Assembly (NCBI GenBank): GCA_031266095.1
Contig: JAISBR010000155.1
Span: 1-21,099 of the forward strand
Direction: 5' to 3'
DNA from: Treponema sp.
Lineage (GTDB): Bacteria; Spirochaetota; Spirochaetia; Treponematales; Breznakiellaceae
DNA length: 21,099 bases
Of this stretch, positions 14,701-21,099 are shown in pieces. A program made the position numbers and the translations under genes. The notes beneath the pieces were generated by a model that saw only the letters and a program-made list of their open reading frames with translations, was not told the origin of the DNA and made no database searches. Position 1 is the first letter of the stretch. Every line of letters starts with the position of its first letter.

Positions 14701-15228
14701 GATATTTATTCGGTGGGCTTTGATCTGTACCTCAGGCTGCTGGATGAGGCGATAAAGCGCCTTGAAGATTCCAACTATGAAAGTGAGACTGAGACCCTGC
14801 TGGAACTGGAATATTCAGGCTTTATCCCGGACAGCTATATTGATTCTCCCCAGGAAAAAATGGAAATCTATAAAATGATAGCCGCTATTCGGGACAAGGA
14901 AGAACTGGAGCGGGTTTACGCCGGGCTGTTGGACCGTTTCGGCCCGCTGCCCGACGAGGCGGCGTCTCTTTTGGCCTTGGCGGAGATACGGATCATTTGC
15001 CGGGAAATCGCGGTTTCATCTCTCAGGGAACGGGACGGCGTAGTGCGGGTGGAGTTTGCCAAGGTGTCGCGGATCAAGGTGGAACGCCTGGTTCGGCTCA
15101 TGCAGGAGTCTTTGGGTAAGGTAAAACTGGACTATAGAAAGCCCAACGTGCTCATGCTGACCACCGGCAATATCGGTTTGAAGGAAAAGAGTGAGTTTAT
15201 CCGGGAGAAGCTGGCGGCTTTAGCCTAG
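11770..15228 (+). CDS. mfd: Transcription-repair coupling factor
   Basis: ATP-driven DNA translocase that removes RNA polymerase stalled at lesions and recruits UvrA. The 1152-aa protein has the UvrB-like module at about 20-330, the RNA-polymerase-interaction domain at about 485-555 (PGDHVVHVNYGIGLFKGIE), then a superfamily 2 motor: Walker A GDVGYGKT (640-647), DEEQ (741-744), SATPIPRTLHMSL, a second RecA-like lobe with ENGIDIPN and QLRGRVGRSDR, and a C-terminal TRCF domain at about 1010-1110. All motor motifs are intact and the length is normal. The ATG at 11770 lacks an SD but sits about 9 nt after the predicted transcription start. The HAD gene follows 30 bases downstream. Confidence 0.97.
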   Translation: MNTLSFPELQRKIGASKQVSLLVSAFTEGKFPLEIEGSEGSFNALLLASLFRAKPGLFFVVVPQESDAADLALDLAAAELPCLQFPWWGAAPYNELPPLSAVFGERTRVLSELTAGRAGIVIIPERAFLTPLPPPDYIKSLLVSLKPGGKINTIALAETLVSYGYTRVPRVQVHGEFALRGEVIDIFMGGDDEACRVLFDFDRVESIKRFDPIGQGSVGGRGGEKLPELLIRPLREVVWTDDRIEALGNNLAACKEFSGGGRAIIETLISRRCAEGEELFYPLAFDGGTAGGGSLLDYLGDKGTLVLLDHERLENAPESLRREYHSLYNKSIRAGGPTDRSPLKKEFPVPERLLLDFKSLIDGRRRIISFKTIKSEPKPGGCHIDVPCEPGRSFFGNINYLKEEFASLLAIGWNIAVAAESEVQAERIMTIFAPHPSLCVMASPLSAGFSLPDIRLMVIQENEIFGRRKRPPRSLKSVRSSPIDTFVELNPGDHVVHVNYGIGLFKGIERIKALGHERDYIQLEYAEAETVFVPVEQVNMVQRYIGNEGRPPRLDKLGSKSWENRRGKVRKSVEDIAERLIELYSKRKQSQGFAFPQDSEWQAMFEAAFPFEETEDQLRCVEEIKQDMESPHPMDRLVCGDVGYGKTEVAVRACFKAIMGGRQAAFLAPTTILAEQHYENFQERFSLFPIRMAMLSRFVDRRKTRAVLEQLKKGEIDLLIGTHRIIQRDVQFKNLGLIVIDEEQRFGVKDKERLKEIKTNVDCLTLSATPIPRTLHMSLLKIRDMSLLATPPLNRHPIETVIEEYNDERLVHAIRSEVERGGQIFFLHNRVESLRETRLKLEHLTPEMLIETAHGQMEAQDLEDVMHRFIHGGFHVLVSTTIIENGIDIPNVNTIIIDRADMYGVSQLYQLRGRVGRSDRVAYAYLFYPRDKALSEVAMKRLQVISDFTELGSGFKIAMKDMEIRGAGNLLGREQSGDIYSVGFDLYLRLLDEAIKRLEDSNYESETETLLELEYSGFIPDSYIDSPQEKMEIYKMIAAIRDKEELERVYAGLLDRFGPLPDEAASLLALAEIRIICREIAVSSLRERDGVVRVEFAKVSRIKVERLVRLMQESLGKVKLDYRKPNVLMLTTGNIGLKEKSEFIREKLAALA

Positions 15229-15258
15229 GAGTTTACTGCATATATTCAGGAGAAGATA

Positions 15259-15882
15259 ATGAGCATCAAAACAGTGGTATTTGATTACGGCGGCGTTATA
15301 TGTTTTACTCCGTCTCCCGAAACAGAGATGGAAATAGGAGAGCTGACAGGGCTGCCGGTTAACACCCTGCGGGAACTGCACCGGAAATACCGGAGTGAGT
15401 ATGATCGGGGAATTTATAACACCAGGGAATACTTTAAATTCATCTTGTCAAGCGAGGGAATTTTTCCGGATGACCCAAGCCTTGGGAAAATCGCCGAGAC
15501 CGAAATGGACAGCTGGAGTCATCTGAATCCCGATACAATTCAGTTAATGCGGGACGTCAAGGCCGCCGGTTTTACCCTGGGGATACTTTCCAATATGCCC
15601 CATGATTTTCTTGCCAGGGTCCGTAAAAATGTCCCGCTGTTCGCCGAGACGGACCTGGCTCTTTTTTCCTGCGAGTATCATTTGATAAAGCCGGAAGCGG
15701 CGATTTACAGGAAACTGAAAGAATTAAGCGGCTGCGAGTTTGAGGAGATTGTTTTTTTTGACGACAGCGTTGATAATATAGCGATGGCGAAGAAACTGGG
15801 AATTTGCGGTTTTGTCTGGGAAGGCCCTTACGCCGCCAGAGAGACCCTCAAAAAAATCGGCCGGAGATTTGCGATATTATGA
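15259..15882 (+). CDS. HAD-family hydrolase
   Basis: A 207-aa haloacid-dehalogenase-type phosphatase of subfamily IA. Motif I is VVFDYGGV (nucleophile Asp9; the usual second Asp is Gly, as in the YihX-like group), motif II is LSNM, the motif III Lys is in LIKPEAAIY and motif IV is FFDDSVDN. The helical cap lies between motifs I and II. The substrate is unknown; YihX-like members dephosphorylate sugar phosphates. AGGAGAAG precedes the ATG. The stop overlaps the plsC start (ATGA), so the pair is translationally coupled, which could hint at a substrate linked to phospholipid synthesis. Confidence 0.85.
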   Translation: MSIKTVVFDYGGVICFTPSPETEMEIGELTGLPVNTLRELHRKYRSEYDRGIYNTREYFKFILSSEGIFPDDPSLGKIAETEMDSWSHLNPDTIQLMRDVKAAGFTLGILSNMPHDFLARVRKNVPLFAETDLALFSCEYHLIKPEAAIYRKLKELSGCEFEEIVFFDDSVDNIAMAKKLGICGFVWEGPYAARETLKKIGRRFAIL

Positions 15883-16604
15883 TAAAGACCTTTATTTGTT
15901 TTGCCTATGTGGCAGCCGCCGTATTAATTCTGATACCCATAGGAATCGTTGTGGTGATTTTCAGTTTACTGGGCCTGCGGAAACCCATGTCGGTCTTAAT
16001 GTACCGCATCGCCCAGGGCTGGGCGCTGCTCCTGATCAAGCTCATCGGTTCCAAGGTGACTGTCACAGGCAGGGAAAACATACCCCGCAAAGAGGGTGTC
16101 TGCTTTGCCAGTAACCATGGCAGCATCTTCGATATTGTGCTATTACTCGCATATACCGGCCGCCCCTTCGGCTTTGTCGCGAAAAAGGAACTGCTCTCAA
16201 TCCCTTTTCTCAATATGTGGATATCCGTGCTTGGCGGACTCTTTATTGACCGGAAGAATGTGCGCAAGGCGATCCTCACAATCAACAAAGGGGTCGAGCG
16301 AATCAAAGCGGGCGGCGCTATGCTCATCTTTCCCGAAGGCCACCGTTCCCGGGGCCAGGGCCTGCTTCCCTTTCATTCCGGTTCTTTCAGGCTTGCCACC
16401 AAGGCGGAAGCTCTCATTGTCCCGGTAGCCCTTGCGGGAACCTACGCTGTCTTTGAAAAAAACTACCGGGTTAACGCGCTTCCGGTAAAAGTCACCTTCT
16501 GCAAACCGGTCGGCACCGCTGATATTACCACGGCCGGCGTGAAGAGCTCACTGTCGGATCAAATTTACGGCGTCATCAAGGGAGCGCTGGAAAAGGAAAA
16601 TTAG
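15879..16604 (+). CDS. plsC: 1-acyl-sn-glycerol-3-phosphate acyltransferase
   Basis: Adds the second acyl chain to lysophosphatidic acid, giving phosphatidic acid at the inner membrane. The 241-aa protein has an N-terminal membrane segment at about 5-30, the catalytic NHxSxxD motif (NHGSIFD, His80 and Asp85), a PFLN...GGLFIDR block at 109-125, FPEGHRS (151-157) and VPVAL (181-185). These are the four glycerolipid acyltransferase blocks in normal order. The start is the ATG at 15879, inside the HAD stop codon overlap; the longer upstream frame is only an extension through the HAD gene. No strong terminator follows, only a GC-rich stem near 16618-16634 without a T tract. Confidence 0.9.
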   Translation: MIKTFICFAYVAAAVLILIPIGIVVVIFSLLGLRKPMSVLMYRIAQGWALLLIKLIGSKVTVTGRENIPRKEGVCFASNHGSIFDIVLLLAYTGRPFGFVAKKELLSIPFLNMWISVLGGLFIDRKNVRKAILTINKGVERIKAGGAMLIFPEGHRSRGQGLLPFHSGSFRLATKAEALIVPVALAGTYAVFEKNYRVNALPVKVTFCKPVGTADITTAGVKSSLSDQIYGVIKGALEKEN

Positions 16605-16649
16605 ATTCTGTTTTACACCGGCCCTCAGGCGCCGGCGGCGGCAGGCGTC

Positions 16650-16683
16650 TTGACAGATCGCGCGGGTTTTGGCAGAGTAATAC
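16650..16683 (+). promoter_or_regulatory. Possible promoter of tRNA-Val
   Basis: A consensus -35 box TTGACA lies at 16650-16655. The -10 is unclear: CAGAGT at 17-bp spacing is poor, and TAATAC at 16678-16683 is 22 bp away. The position upstream of the tRNA fits, but the call is weak. Confidence 0.35.
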
Positions 16684-16692
16684 AGAAGAAGA

Positions 16693-16766
16693 GGGCGCAT
16701 AACTCAGTTGGTTAGAGTGCTTGCTTTACACGCAAGATGTCCCTGGTTCGAATCCGGGTGCGCCCA
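16693..16766 (+). tRNA. tRNA-Val (anticodon TAC)
   Basis: A 74-nt cloverleaf with acceptor stem GGGCGCA/TGCGCCC fully paired, D arm ACTC/GAGT, anticodon stem CTTGC/GCAAG with loop TTTACAC, T arm CCTGG/CCGGG with loop TTCGAAT, and discriminator A. CCA is not encoded. It is charged by valS, which is also in this window. Confidence 0.96.
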
Positions 16767-16787
16767 TACCGCGCTTTTTAATGGAAA

Positions 16788-16815
16788 TTGTTCAGAAACT
16801 GAATTTCCTGAACAA
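16788..16815. repeat. Dispersed palindrome, copy 3
   Basis: TTGTTCAG (16788-16795) and CTGAACAA (16808-16815) are perfect inverted arms around AAACTGAATTTC. The centre resembles the reverse complement of copy 2 (ACTGAA, then TTT and GAAC). It lies between tRNA-Val and the chemoreceptor, where it could also act as a terminator-like stem; no T tract follows. Confidence 0.65.
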
Positions 16816-16876
16816 CTCTATTGTTCATACCCGCAAATTTGAGCCGAATTCCCCTTCAGGAACAAAAGGAGTGTCC

Positions 16877-19081
16877 ATGAAATTAAAGTACCGTTTAAGC
16901 CTCATCGTAATCGTGATATTAACGGTAGTTATAGCTACTGTGTCGATCACCCTGCTCAACCGCGCTTCCTCAATGCAGATGGCCGCCGCCCTGGAAAGCC
17001 AGGAACGCCTTGCCGCGCAGGAAGCCGCCATTATCCAGAAGCGCTATGAAGGTTATCTGCGAGTCGTGGATACCCTGGCGGATATGATGGCCGATTATGA
17101 TCTGACCGAAGCGGGGCAGCAGCGTAACCGCTTCGATCAGCTTTTACATTCGGTTCTGGAATCCGAAGAACGGCTCATAGCCGTGTACGCCGTGTTTAAG
17201 CCCAACACCATAGATTCCGGCTGGGACGCTTCATTTGCCGGAACTCCCGGCAATACCGAAACCGGCCAATACGCCGACTGGTATACCCGGCGCTCCGGGC
17301 AGATTGAACACCTGACCTACAACGATATACAGACGGTAATAGATATTGTCGACGGGCCCAGCGCGCGCAAAGAGATAATCTACGATCCCGTGCCGCAAAC
17401 CGTGGCCGGCAGGGATACCTTTACGGTCAAGATCAGCGCGCCGATAATTCACCGGCGGACGGGCGAAGTGGTAGGCCGCGTTGGGGTAAACGTGGATACC
17501 GCGGAAACCCAGCCCGTGGTTGACGCGACTATTCAGGAACACCATGAAATAGCCGCCATGACGGTCTACTCTCATAATGGAATCATTGTTGCCAGCGGGG
17601 TTCCCAACCAGGCAGGCCGGCTTCTCAGGGACGCGCAAAGAACTCTCTTTGGAGGCGACACTGACGCGGCGCAGAGCGCGGTACTAAACGGAGAAAAACG
17701 CCGGTTCAGGGATTATTCGGAAGTTCTGGATGCGGAATTGGAAATAATTCTCTACCCCTTTACCATCGGTGAAACCGGGGCAAGCTGGACATTGATGCTG
17801 GGTACCGAAGATCATGTAATCCTGGCGCAGGTGAACCAAATGACCGTCTTTACCATCATTATAGCGATAGTGGCGGTTATCCTTACGGCGGTGATTATTT
17901 TCATGGTTTCTATCAATATTGCTAAACCTATTGGCAATGTAGCTCGTACCCTCAAGGACATATCCGAAGGCGAGGGCGATCTCACCAAAACCGTTGATTT
18001 CCACGCAAAAGACGAAATTGGCGACCTCGCCCGCTACTTCAACGCGACCCTGGATAAAATCAAACGGCTTGTCATGACGATCAAAAACCAGTCCATCGCC
18101 CTTTTTGACATTGGCAGTGAACTTGCCGTCAACATGGACGAAACCGCCGCGGCCATTAACGAGATAACCGCCAATATCCAGAGCATCAAAGGCCGGATGA
18201 TCAACCAGTCCGCCAGCGTTACCGAAACCAACGCTACTATGGAGCAGATAACCGTTAACATTGACAAACTCTCCGGCCATGTAGACCGCCAGAGCACCAG
18301 CGTTTCCCAGTCCTCCTCGGCCATTGAGGAAATGCTTGCCAATATCCAGTCTGTTACTCAAACCCTGATAAAAAACACCGGCAATGTTATGGAATTAACA
18401 GAGGCCGCCGAAGTGGGACGTACGGGCCTCCAGGAGGTGGCCGCGGACATTCAGGAAATTGCCCGTGAAAGCGAAGGGCTTTTGGAGATCAACGCGGTGA
18501 TGGAAAACATCGCCAGCCAGACAAACCTGCTCTCCATGAACGCCGCCATAGAAGCGGCCCACGCCGGAGAGGCGGGGAAGGGTTTTGCCGTAGTGGCCGA
18601 CGAGATCCGTAAACTCGCCGAAAATTCCGGGACGCAGTCCAAGACGATTGCCGAGGTACTCAAAAAGATAAAAAACTCCATCGACAAGATCACCAAGTCC
18701 ACCGAAAACGTACTCAACAAGTTTGAAGCGATAGACGGCGGGGTGAGGACCGTAGCCGAGCAGGAGGAAAACATCCGCAACGCCATGGAGGAGCAGAACG
18801 CGGGGAGCAAGCAGGTACTGGAGGCCATCAGCCAGTTGAATGAAGCGACTCAGATGGTCAAGGGCGGTTCCGAAGAAATGCTTGAGGGGAGTAAACAGGT
18901 AATTCAGGAGAGCCGGAATCTGGAAATGACAACCCAGGAGATCTCCGGCGGGATAAACGAAATGGCCGCGGGGGCGGATCAGATCAACGTGGCGGTAAGC
19001 CGGGTGAACGAAATCAGCGGGCAGAACAAGGAAAACATTGACATCCTGGTCAAGGAGGTGTCAAAATTCAAAGTAGAATGA
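16877..19081 (+). CDS. Methyl-accepting chemotaxis protein, Cache sensor
   Basis: A 734-aa transmembrane chemoreceptor. TM1 is at 6-27, a periplasmic double-Cache-like sensor at about 35-310 (with the WYxxR-like DWYTRRSG at 134-141 and YDP at 169-171), TM2 at about 322-346 and HAMP at 347-400. The cytoplasmic coiled-coil signalling domain ends at 734, with its conserved tip near 540-590 ([20 protein letters not shown], then [14 protein letters not shown]) that contacts CheA and CheW. The WYxxR-type motif suggests an amino-acid-like ligand; this is inference. GGAG precedes the ATG at 16877 (AAAAGGAGTGTCC); the in-frame extension upstream would translate tRNA-Val and is not used. No C-terminal CheR-binding pentapeptide is seen. 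A symmetric stem follows the stop. Confidence 0.93.
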   Translation: MKLKYRLSLIVIVILTVVIATVSITLLNRASSMQMAAALESQERLAAQEAAIIQKRYEGYLRVVDTLADMMADYDLTEAGQQRNRFDQLLHSVLESEERLIAVYAVFKPNTIDSGWDASFAGTPGNTETGQYADWYTRRSGQIEHLTYNDIQTVIDIVDGPSARKEIIYDPVPQTVAGRDTFTVKISAPIIHRRTGEVVGRVGVNVDTAETQPVVDATIQEHHEIAAMTVYSHNGIIVASGVPNQAGRLLRDAQRTLFGGDTDAAQSAVLNGEKRRFRDYSEVLDAELEIILYPFTIGETGASWTLMLGTEDHVILAQVNQMTVFTIIIAIVAVILTAVIIFMVSINIAKPIGNVARTLKDISEGEGDLTKTVDFHAKDEIGDLARYFNATLDKIKRLVMTIKNQSIALFDIGSELAVNMDETAAAINEITANIQSIKGRMINQSASVTETNATMEQITVNIDKLSGHVDRQSTSVSQSSSAIEEMLANIQSVTQTLIKNTGNVMELTEAAEVGRTGLQEVAADIQEIARESEGLLEINAVMENIASQTNLLSMNAAIEAAHAGEAGKGFAVVADEIRKLAENSGTQSKTIAEVLKKIKNSIDKITKSTENVLNKFEAIDGGVRTVAEQEENIRNAMEEQNAGSKQVLEAISQLNEATQMVKGGSEEMLEGSKQVIQESRNLEMTTQEISGGINEMAAGADQINVAVSRVNEISGQNKENIDILVKEVSKFKVE

Positions 19082-19112
19082 GGCTCTTTATCTCATCATC
19101 GAATAAAGAGCC
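19082..19112. terminator. Bidirectional stem between convergent genes
   Basis: GGCTCTTTAT (19082-19091) and ATAAAGAGCC (19103-19112) form a perfect 10-bp stem with an 11-base loop, starting at the base after the chemoreceptor stop. The convergent metY ends 37 bases away. No T tract flanks either side, so termination may be inefficient or the stem may instead protect 3' ends. Confidence 0.6.
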
Positions 19113-19148
19113 GCAAGTACCTCATCCAGAGAAAACGCTGTTGCCTTG

Positions 19149-20438
19149 TCAGCTAATGGCATCAAAACCTTGTCTCAAGTCGTTAAGAATATCATCAATA
19201 TGCTCCGTCCCGATGGAAAGGCGGATGGTATTGGGTTTGATCCCCTGTTCCAGAAGGTCTTTTTCATCCACCTGGGAATGGGTGGTGGAAGCGGGGTGGA
19301 TCACCAGGGACTTCACGTCCGCCACATTGGCCAAGAGGGAAAAAAGATCCAGGTTGGCGATAAATTCCTTGGCCGCGGCCGCGCCGCCCTTGATCTCGAA
19401 AGTGAAGATGGAAGCGCCTCCCCGGGGGAAGTAACGCCGGTAGAGTTCGTGATCCCGGTGGTCTTCCAGGGCGGGGTGGTTCACCTTTTCTATTTTGGGA
19501 TGGCTCTTGAGGAAGTCCAATACCTTGAGGGTGTTTTCCACATGCCGCTCTACCCGGAGGGACAGGGTCTCAAGGCCCTGGAGGAAGAGAAACGCGTTAA
19601 AGGGGGAAAGGGCCGCTCCGGTATCCCGGAGCAGGGTGGTCCGGGCCTTGATGATGTAGGCCAGGTTTTTTACCGCGTCGGTAAACACTACCCCGTGGTA
19701 ACTGGGGTTGGGCTTGCTGAGGCCGGGGAACTTGTCATTCTGGGCCCAGTCGAATTTGCCGCTATCCACCAGAACGCCGCCGATGGAAGTTCCGTGTCCG
19801 CCGATGAATTTGGTGGCCGAATGGACTACCACGTCCACGCCGTATTCGATGGGCCGCAAAAGATAGGGTGTGGCAAAGGTATTGTCCACAATAAGAGGAA
19901 TACCGTGCTTGTGGGCGATCTTCGCTACCGCCTCAATGTCCACCACCGAGGCGTTGGGGTTTCCCAGGGTCTCAAAGAACAGGGCTTTGGTATTGGCTTT
20001 GATAGCCTTTTCAAAATTTTCAGGCTTGCTGCCGTCCACAAAGGTGGTATCCACCCCCAGATCCTTGAAGGTATTGGCAAAGAGGTTGAAAGTCCCGCCG
20101 TAGATCTGGAAATCCGACACGATATGATCCCCGGCGCGGGCGATATTCTGAATGGCGTAGGTAGTGGCTGCGGCCCCGGACGCCGTGGCTAGAGCCGCGA
20201 CTCCCCGTTCCAGGGCGGCGATCCGCTTTTCAAATACGTCCCAGGTGGGGTTCATGATCCGGGTGTAGATATTCCCCACTTCAGTCAGGGCAAAACGGTC
20301 TGCGGCGGACTTCGGGTCGGGGAACACGTAGGACGAAGTCTGGTAGATAGGTACCGCCCGGGCGTCCGTGGCGGAATCCGGCTTCTCCTGACCCACATGG
20401 ATCTGGAGGGTTTCGAACTTGTAGTTCTCGTTGCTCAT
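19149..20438 (-). CDS. metY: O-acetylhomoserine sulfhydrylase
   Basis: PLP enzyme that makes homocysteine from O-acetylhomoserine and sulfide, the direct sulfhydrylation route to methionine. The 429-aa protein belongs to the Cys/Met-metabolism fold-type I family: YTRIMNPT (58-65), SGAAATTYA, the cofactor-binding DNTFATP (185-191) and the Schiff-base Lys210 in HSATKFIGGHGTSIGG. The length and the N-terminal QIHVGQ (12-17) favour the sulfhydrylase over the smaller cystathionine gamma-synthase. GGAGA lies 8 bases before the ATG. No SAM riboswitch or other leader was seen; the gap to the next gene upstream is only 28 bases and holds a terminator tail. Convergent with the chemoreceptor. Confidence 0.93.
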   Translation of the reverse strand: MSNENYKFETLQIHVGQEKPDSATDARAVPIYQTSSYVFPDPKSAADRFALTEVGNIYTRIMNPTWDVFEKRIAALERGVAALATASGAAATTYAIQNIARAGDHIVSDFQIYGGTFNLFANTFKDLGVDTTFVDGSKPENFEKAIKANTKALFFETLGNPNASVVDIEAVAKIAHKHGIPLIVDNTFATPYLLRPIEYGVDVVVHSATKFIGGHGTSIGGVLVDSGKFDWAQNDKFPGLSKPNPSYHGVVFTDAVKNLAYIIKARTTLLRDTGAALSPFNAFLFLQGLETLSLRVERHVENTLKVLDFLKSHPKIEKVNHPALEDHRDHELYRRYFPRGGASIFTFEIKGGAAAAKEFIANLDLFSLLANVADVKSLVIHPASTTHSQVDEKDLLEQGIKPNTIRLSIGTEHIDDILNDLRQGFDAIS

Positions 20439-20460
20439 GATAAATCTCCTTCTTGCGCTT

Positions 20461-20488
20461 AAAAATTCATAACGGCGCCGGGCGCCGT
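20461..20488 (-). terminator. Rho-independent terminator after the 131-aa ORF
   Basis: Read on the minus strand, ACGGCGC (20488-20482) and GCGCCGT (20478-20472) form a 7-bp GC stem with a 3-base loop, followed by TATGAATTTTT. The stem covers the last codons of the 131-aa ORF, and its stop codon lies between stem and T run. It separates that ORF from metY. Confidence 0.6.
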
Positions 20489-20862
20489 AATCCTGAACAT
20501 GGTTTATCCCTTCCCCGATACCGAAGAGCCGCCATACATTTTCCGATCATTTCCCACGGGACAGACCAGGGTACAAACCCGCAGGGATACCGCCATTCGA
20601 TCCGTAGCAGCTTGTGATACCGGGCACAGCGGTACCGGTCCGGAAGCCGGTTGGTGGTATTGTAGAGTTCAGAATAAACTATCGAGGGAGTTGTTTCCAG
20701 CATGGGAAGAAATATCTGCAGCCTCCCGACAATCACCGTTCGGGACCAGGGCCAGATGGCCTGAGGGTAGAACTCCTTCCGGGGATAGGGAAACAGGACG
20801 GCCAGGAGGAACCATAGGACGTTGCGGCCCTCCAGGCTTATTTCCTTCCGTGATTCCCGCAT
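20467..20862 (-). CDS. Unidentified 131-aa protein
   Basis: No family is recognised. The ORF has a good SD (AAAGGAGAAG, about 5 bases before the ATG at 20862), codon third positions rich in G/C as in neighbouring genes, especially in its first half, and a terminator at its end. The product is basic and rich in Trp, Tyr, Pro and Arg, with one hydrophobic stretch at 15-25 (VLWFLLAVLF). These features suggest a real small gene, but the overlapping plus-strand frame 20499-20900 is nearly as long, and the unusual composition leaves room for a decayed gene. It is upstream of metY on the same strand but separated by a terminator, so a shared role is not implied. Confidence 0.45.
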   Translation of the reverse strand: MRESRKEISLEGRNVLWFLLAVLFPYPRKEFYPQAIWPWSRTVIVGRLQIFLPMLETTPSIVYSELYNTTNRLPDRYRCARYHKLLRIEWRYPCGFVPWSVPWEMIGKCMAALRYRGRDKPCSGLRRPAPL

Positions 20863-20879
20863 ACAACTTCTCCTTTCTG

Positions 20880-20960
20880 TATATACATAATACCATATAA
20901 GCCTATCGTATTTATATTATATAAATAACATTGATTTAATATGTTTTAATATTATAGCGG
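20880..20960. other. AT-rich intergenic segment
   Basis: Very AT-rich with many TATAAT-like strings on both strands; it probably holds the promoter of the 131-aa ORF, but no single -35/-10 pair stands out. Confidence 0.4.
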
Positions 20961-20983
20961 CACATGGAAATAGTGTCAAGCCC

Positions 20984-20998
20984 CATAGGCGTTAACTT
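20984..20998 (+). mobile_element. Probable left end of the IS4-like element
   Basis: CATAGGCGTTAACTT lies 28 bases before the transposase start and reappears in inverted orientation at 1002-1017. This is the arrangement expected of a terminal inverted repeat. The exact outer border, and any target duplication, cannot be fixed because the right end is outside the window. Confidence 0.45.
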
Positions 20999-21015
20999 AA
21001 GAGAGAAAGTATGGT

Positions 21016-21034
21016 AAAACTTCAGTATGGGAAC
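21016..21034. repeat. Degenerate dispersed palindrome, copy 4
   Basis: AAAACTTCAGT, four bases, then GAAC, exactly as in copy 2 (3685-3703). The left arm is not conserved, and the segment overlaps the transposase start codon. It may be related by descent or be a chance match. Confidence 0.3.
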
Positions 21035-21099
21035 AGGGAACTATGAGTTTGAACAAATACTGAAATTGCTGCCCGAAGGCTGGGAAGCAAAAGCGAAAG
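21027..21099 (+). CDS. IS4-family-like transposase, N-terminus (partial)
   Basis: Only 24 codons are visible before the window ends. They read MGTGNYEFEQILKLLP then EGWEAKAK, which resembles the N-terminus of IS4-family DDE transposases, where FPEGWEEKAKELGAL is common. A stop in the same frame at 21015-21017 limits the start to the ATG at 21027. No clear SD is present, as is frequent in insertion sequences. The inverted-repeat-like motif just upstream supports a mobile element. The catalytic residues are outside the window, so the family call is tentative. Confidence 0.55.
   Translation, partial: MGTGNYEFEQILKLLPEGWEAKAK

Noticed and set aside
16816..16876. Sigma28 (flagellar-type) promoter before the chemoreceptor
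   Set aside because: GCCGAATT near 16843 partly resembles the -10 GCCGATAA, but no TAAA-type -35 lies at the right distance.
16721..16876. N-terminal extension of the chemoreceptor
   Set aside because: The extension would translate most of tRNA-Val; a good SD and membrane-anchor start exist at 16877.
19146..20192. Long plus-strand ORF (348 codons) opposite metY
   Set aside because: It is antisense to a complete, motif-rich metY and has no SD or recognisable domain.
20439..20466. SAM riboswitch upstream of metY
   Set aside because: Only 28 bases separate metY from the next ORF, occupied by a terminator tail and the SD; there is no room for an aptamer.
20499..20900. Plus-strand ORF of 133 codons
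   Set aside because: No SD before its ATG; the opposite strand has a stronger SD, better codon third positions and a terminator.

Overview
The window looks like chromosomal DNA of a spirochaete, most likely a moderately GC-rich Treponema of the termite-gut kind. This is judged from protein style only: a def-fmt-PASTA cluster, a Cache-type chemoreceptor, a PilZ/pseudo-receiver protein, tRNA genes without encoded CCA, and an IS4-like transposase. No database search was possible, so the genus is an inference.

Left edge (1-1070): the 5' end of an unidentified minus-strand gene, with a promoter, a Shine-Dalgarno site (SD) and a 13-base homopolymer just inside its coding region. Upstream of it lie two abutting tandem arrays of palindromic units, of 23 bp and 22 bp. 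A dispersed palindrome and an insertion-sequence-end-like motif precede def.

1071-3590: def, fmt and a membrane PASTA protein form a plus-strand operon with a terminator. 3634-7017: valS, with its own promoter and a structured leader, then an HD-domain putative (p)ppGpp hydrolase. 7063-7201: relic of a killer/antidote toxin-antitoxin pair. 7306-8139 (minus): initiator tRNA-fMet and a PrsW-like membrane protease. 8183-8722: shikimate kinase, divergent from the protease. 8849-9943: an AT-rich CcrM/HinfI-type orphan methyltransferase flanked by an 8-bp direct repeat.

9960-11704 (minus): a pseudo-receiver/PilZ protein coupled to an exported protein of unknown function. 11770-16604: mfd, a HAD hydrolase and an acyltransferase (plsC). 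16693-19081: tRNA-Val and a methyl-accepting chemotaxis protein. 19149-20862 (minus): metY and an unidentified 131-aa ORF. 20984-21099: the left end of an IS4-like element.

Most genes are housekeeping: translation initiation (def, fmt, tRNA-fMet), valine charging (valS, tRNA-Val), transcription-coupled repair, lipid and amino-acid synthesis. The unusual material is non-coding or accessory: the paired palindromic arrays beside a possible phase-variable gene, a small family of dispersed palindromes, several promoters placed so close to the start codon that the mRNAs may be leaderless, and the single-gene methyltransferase island.
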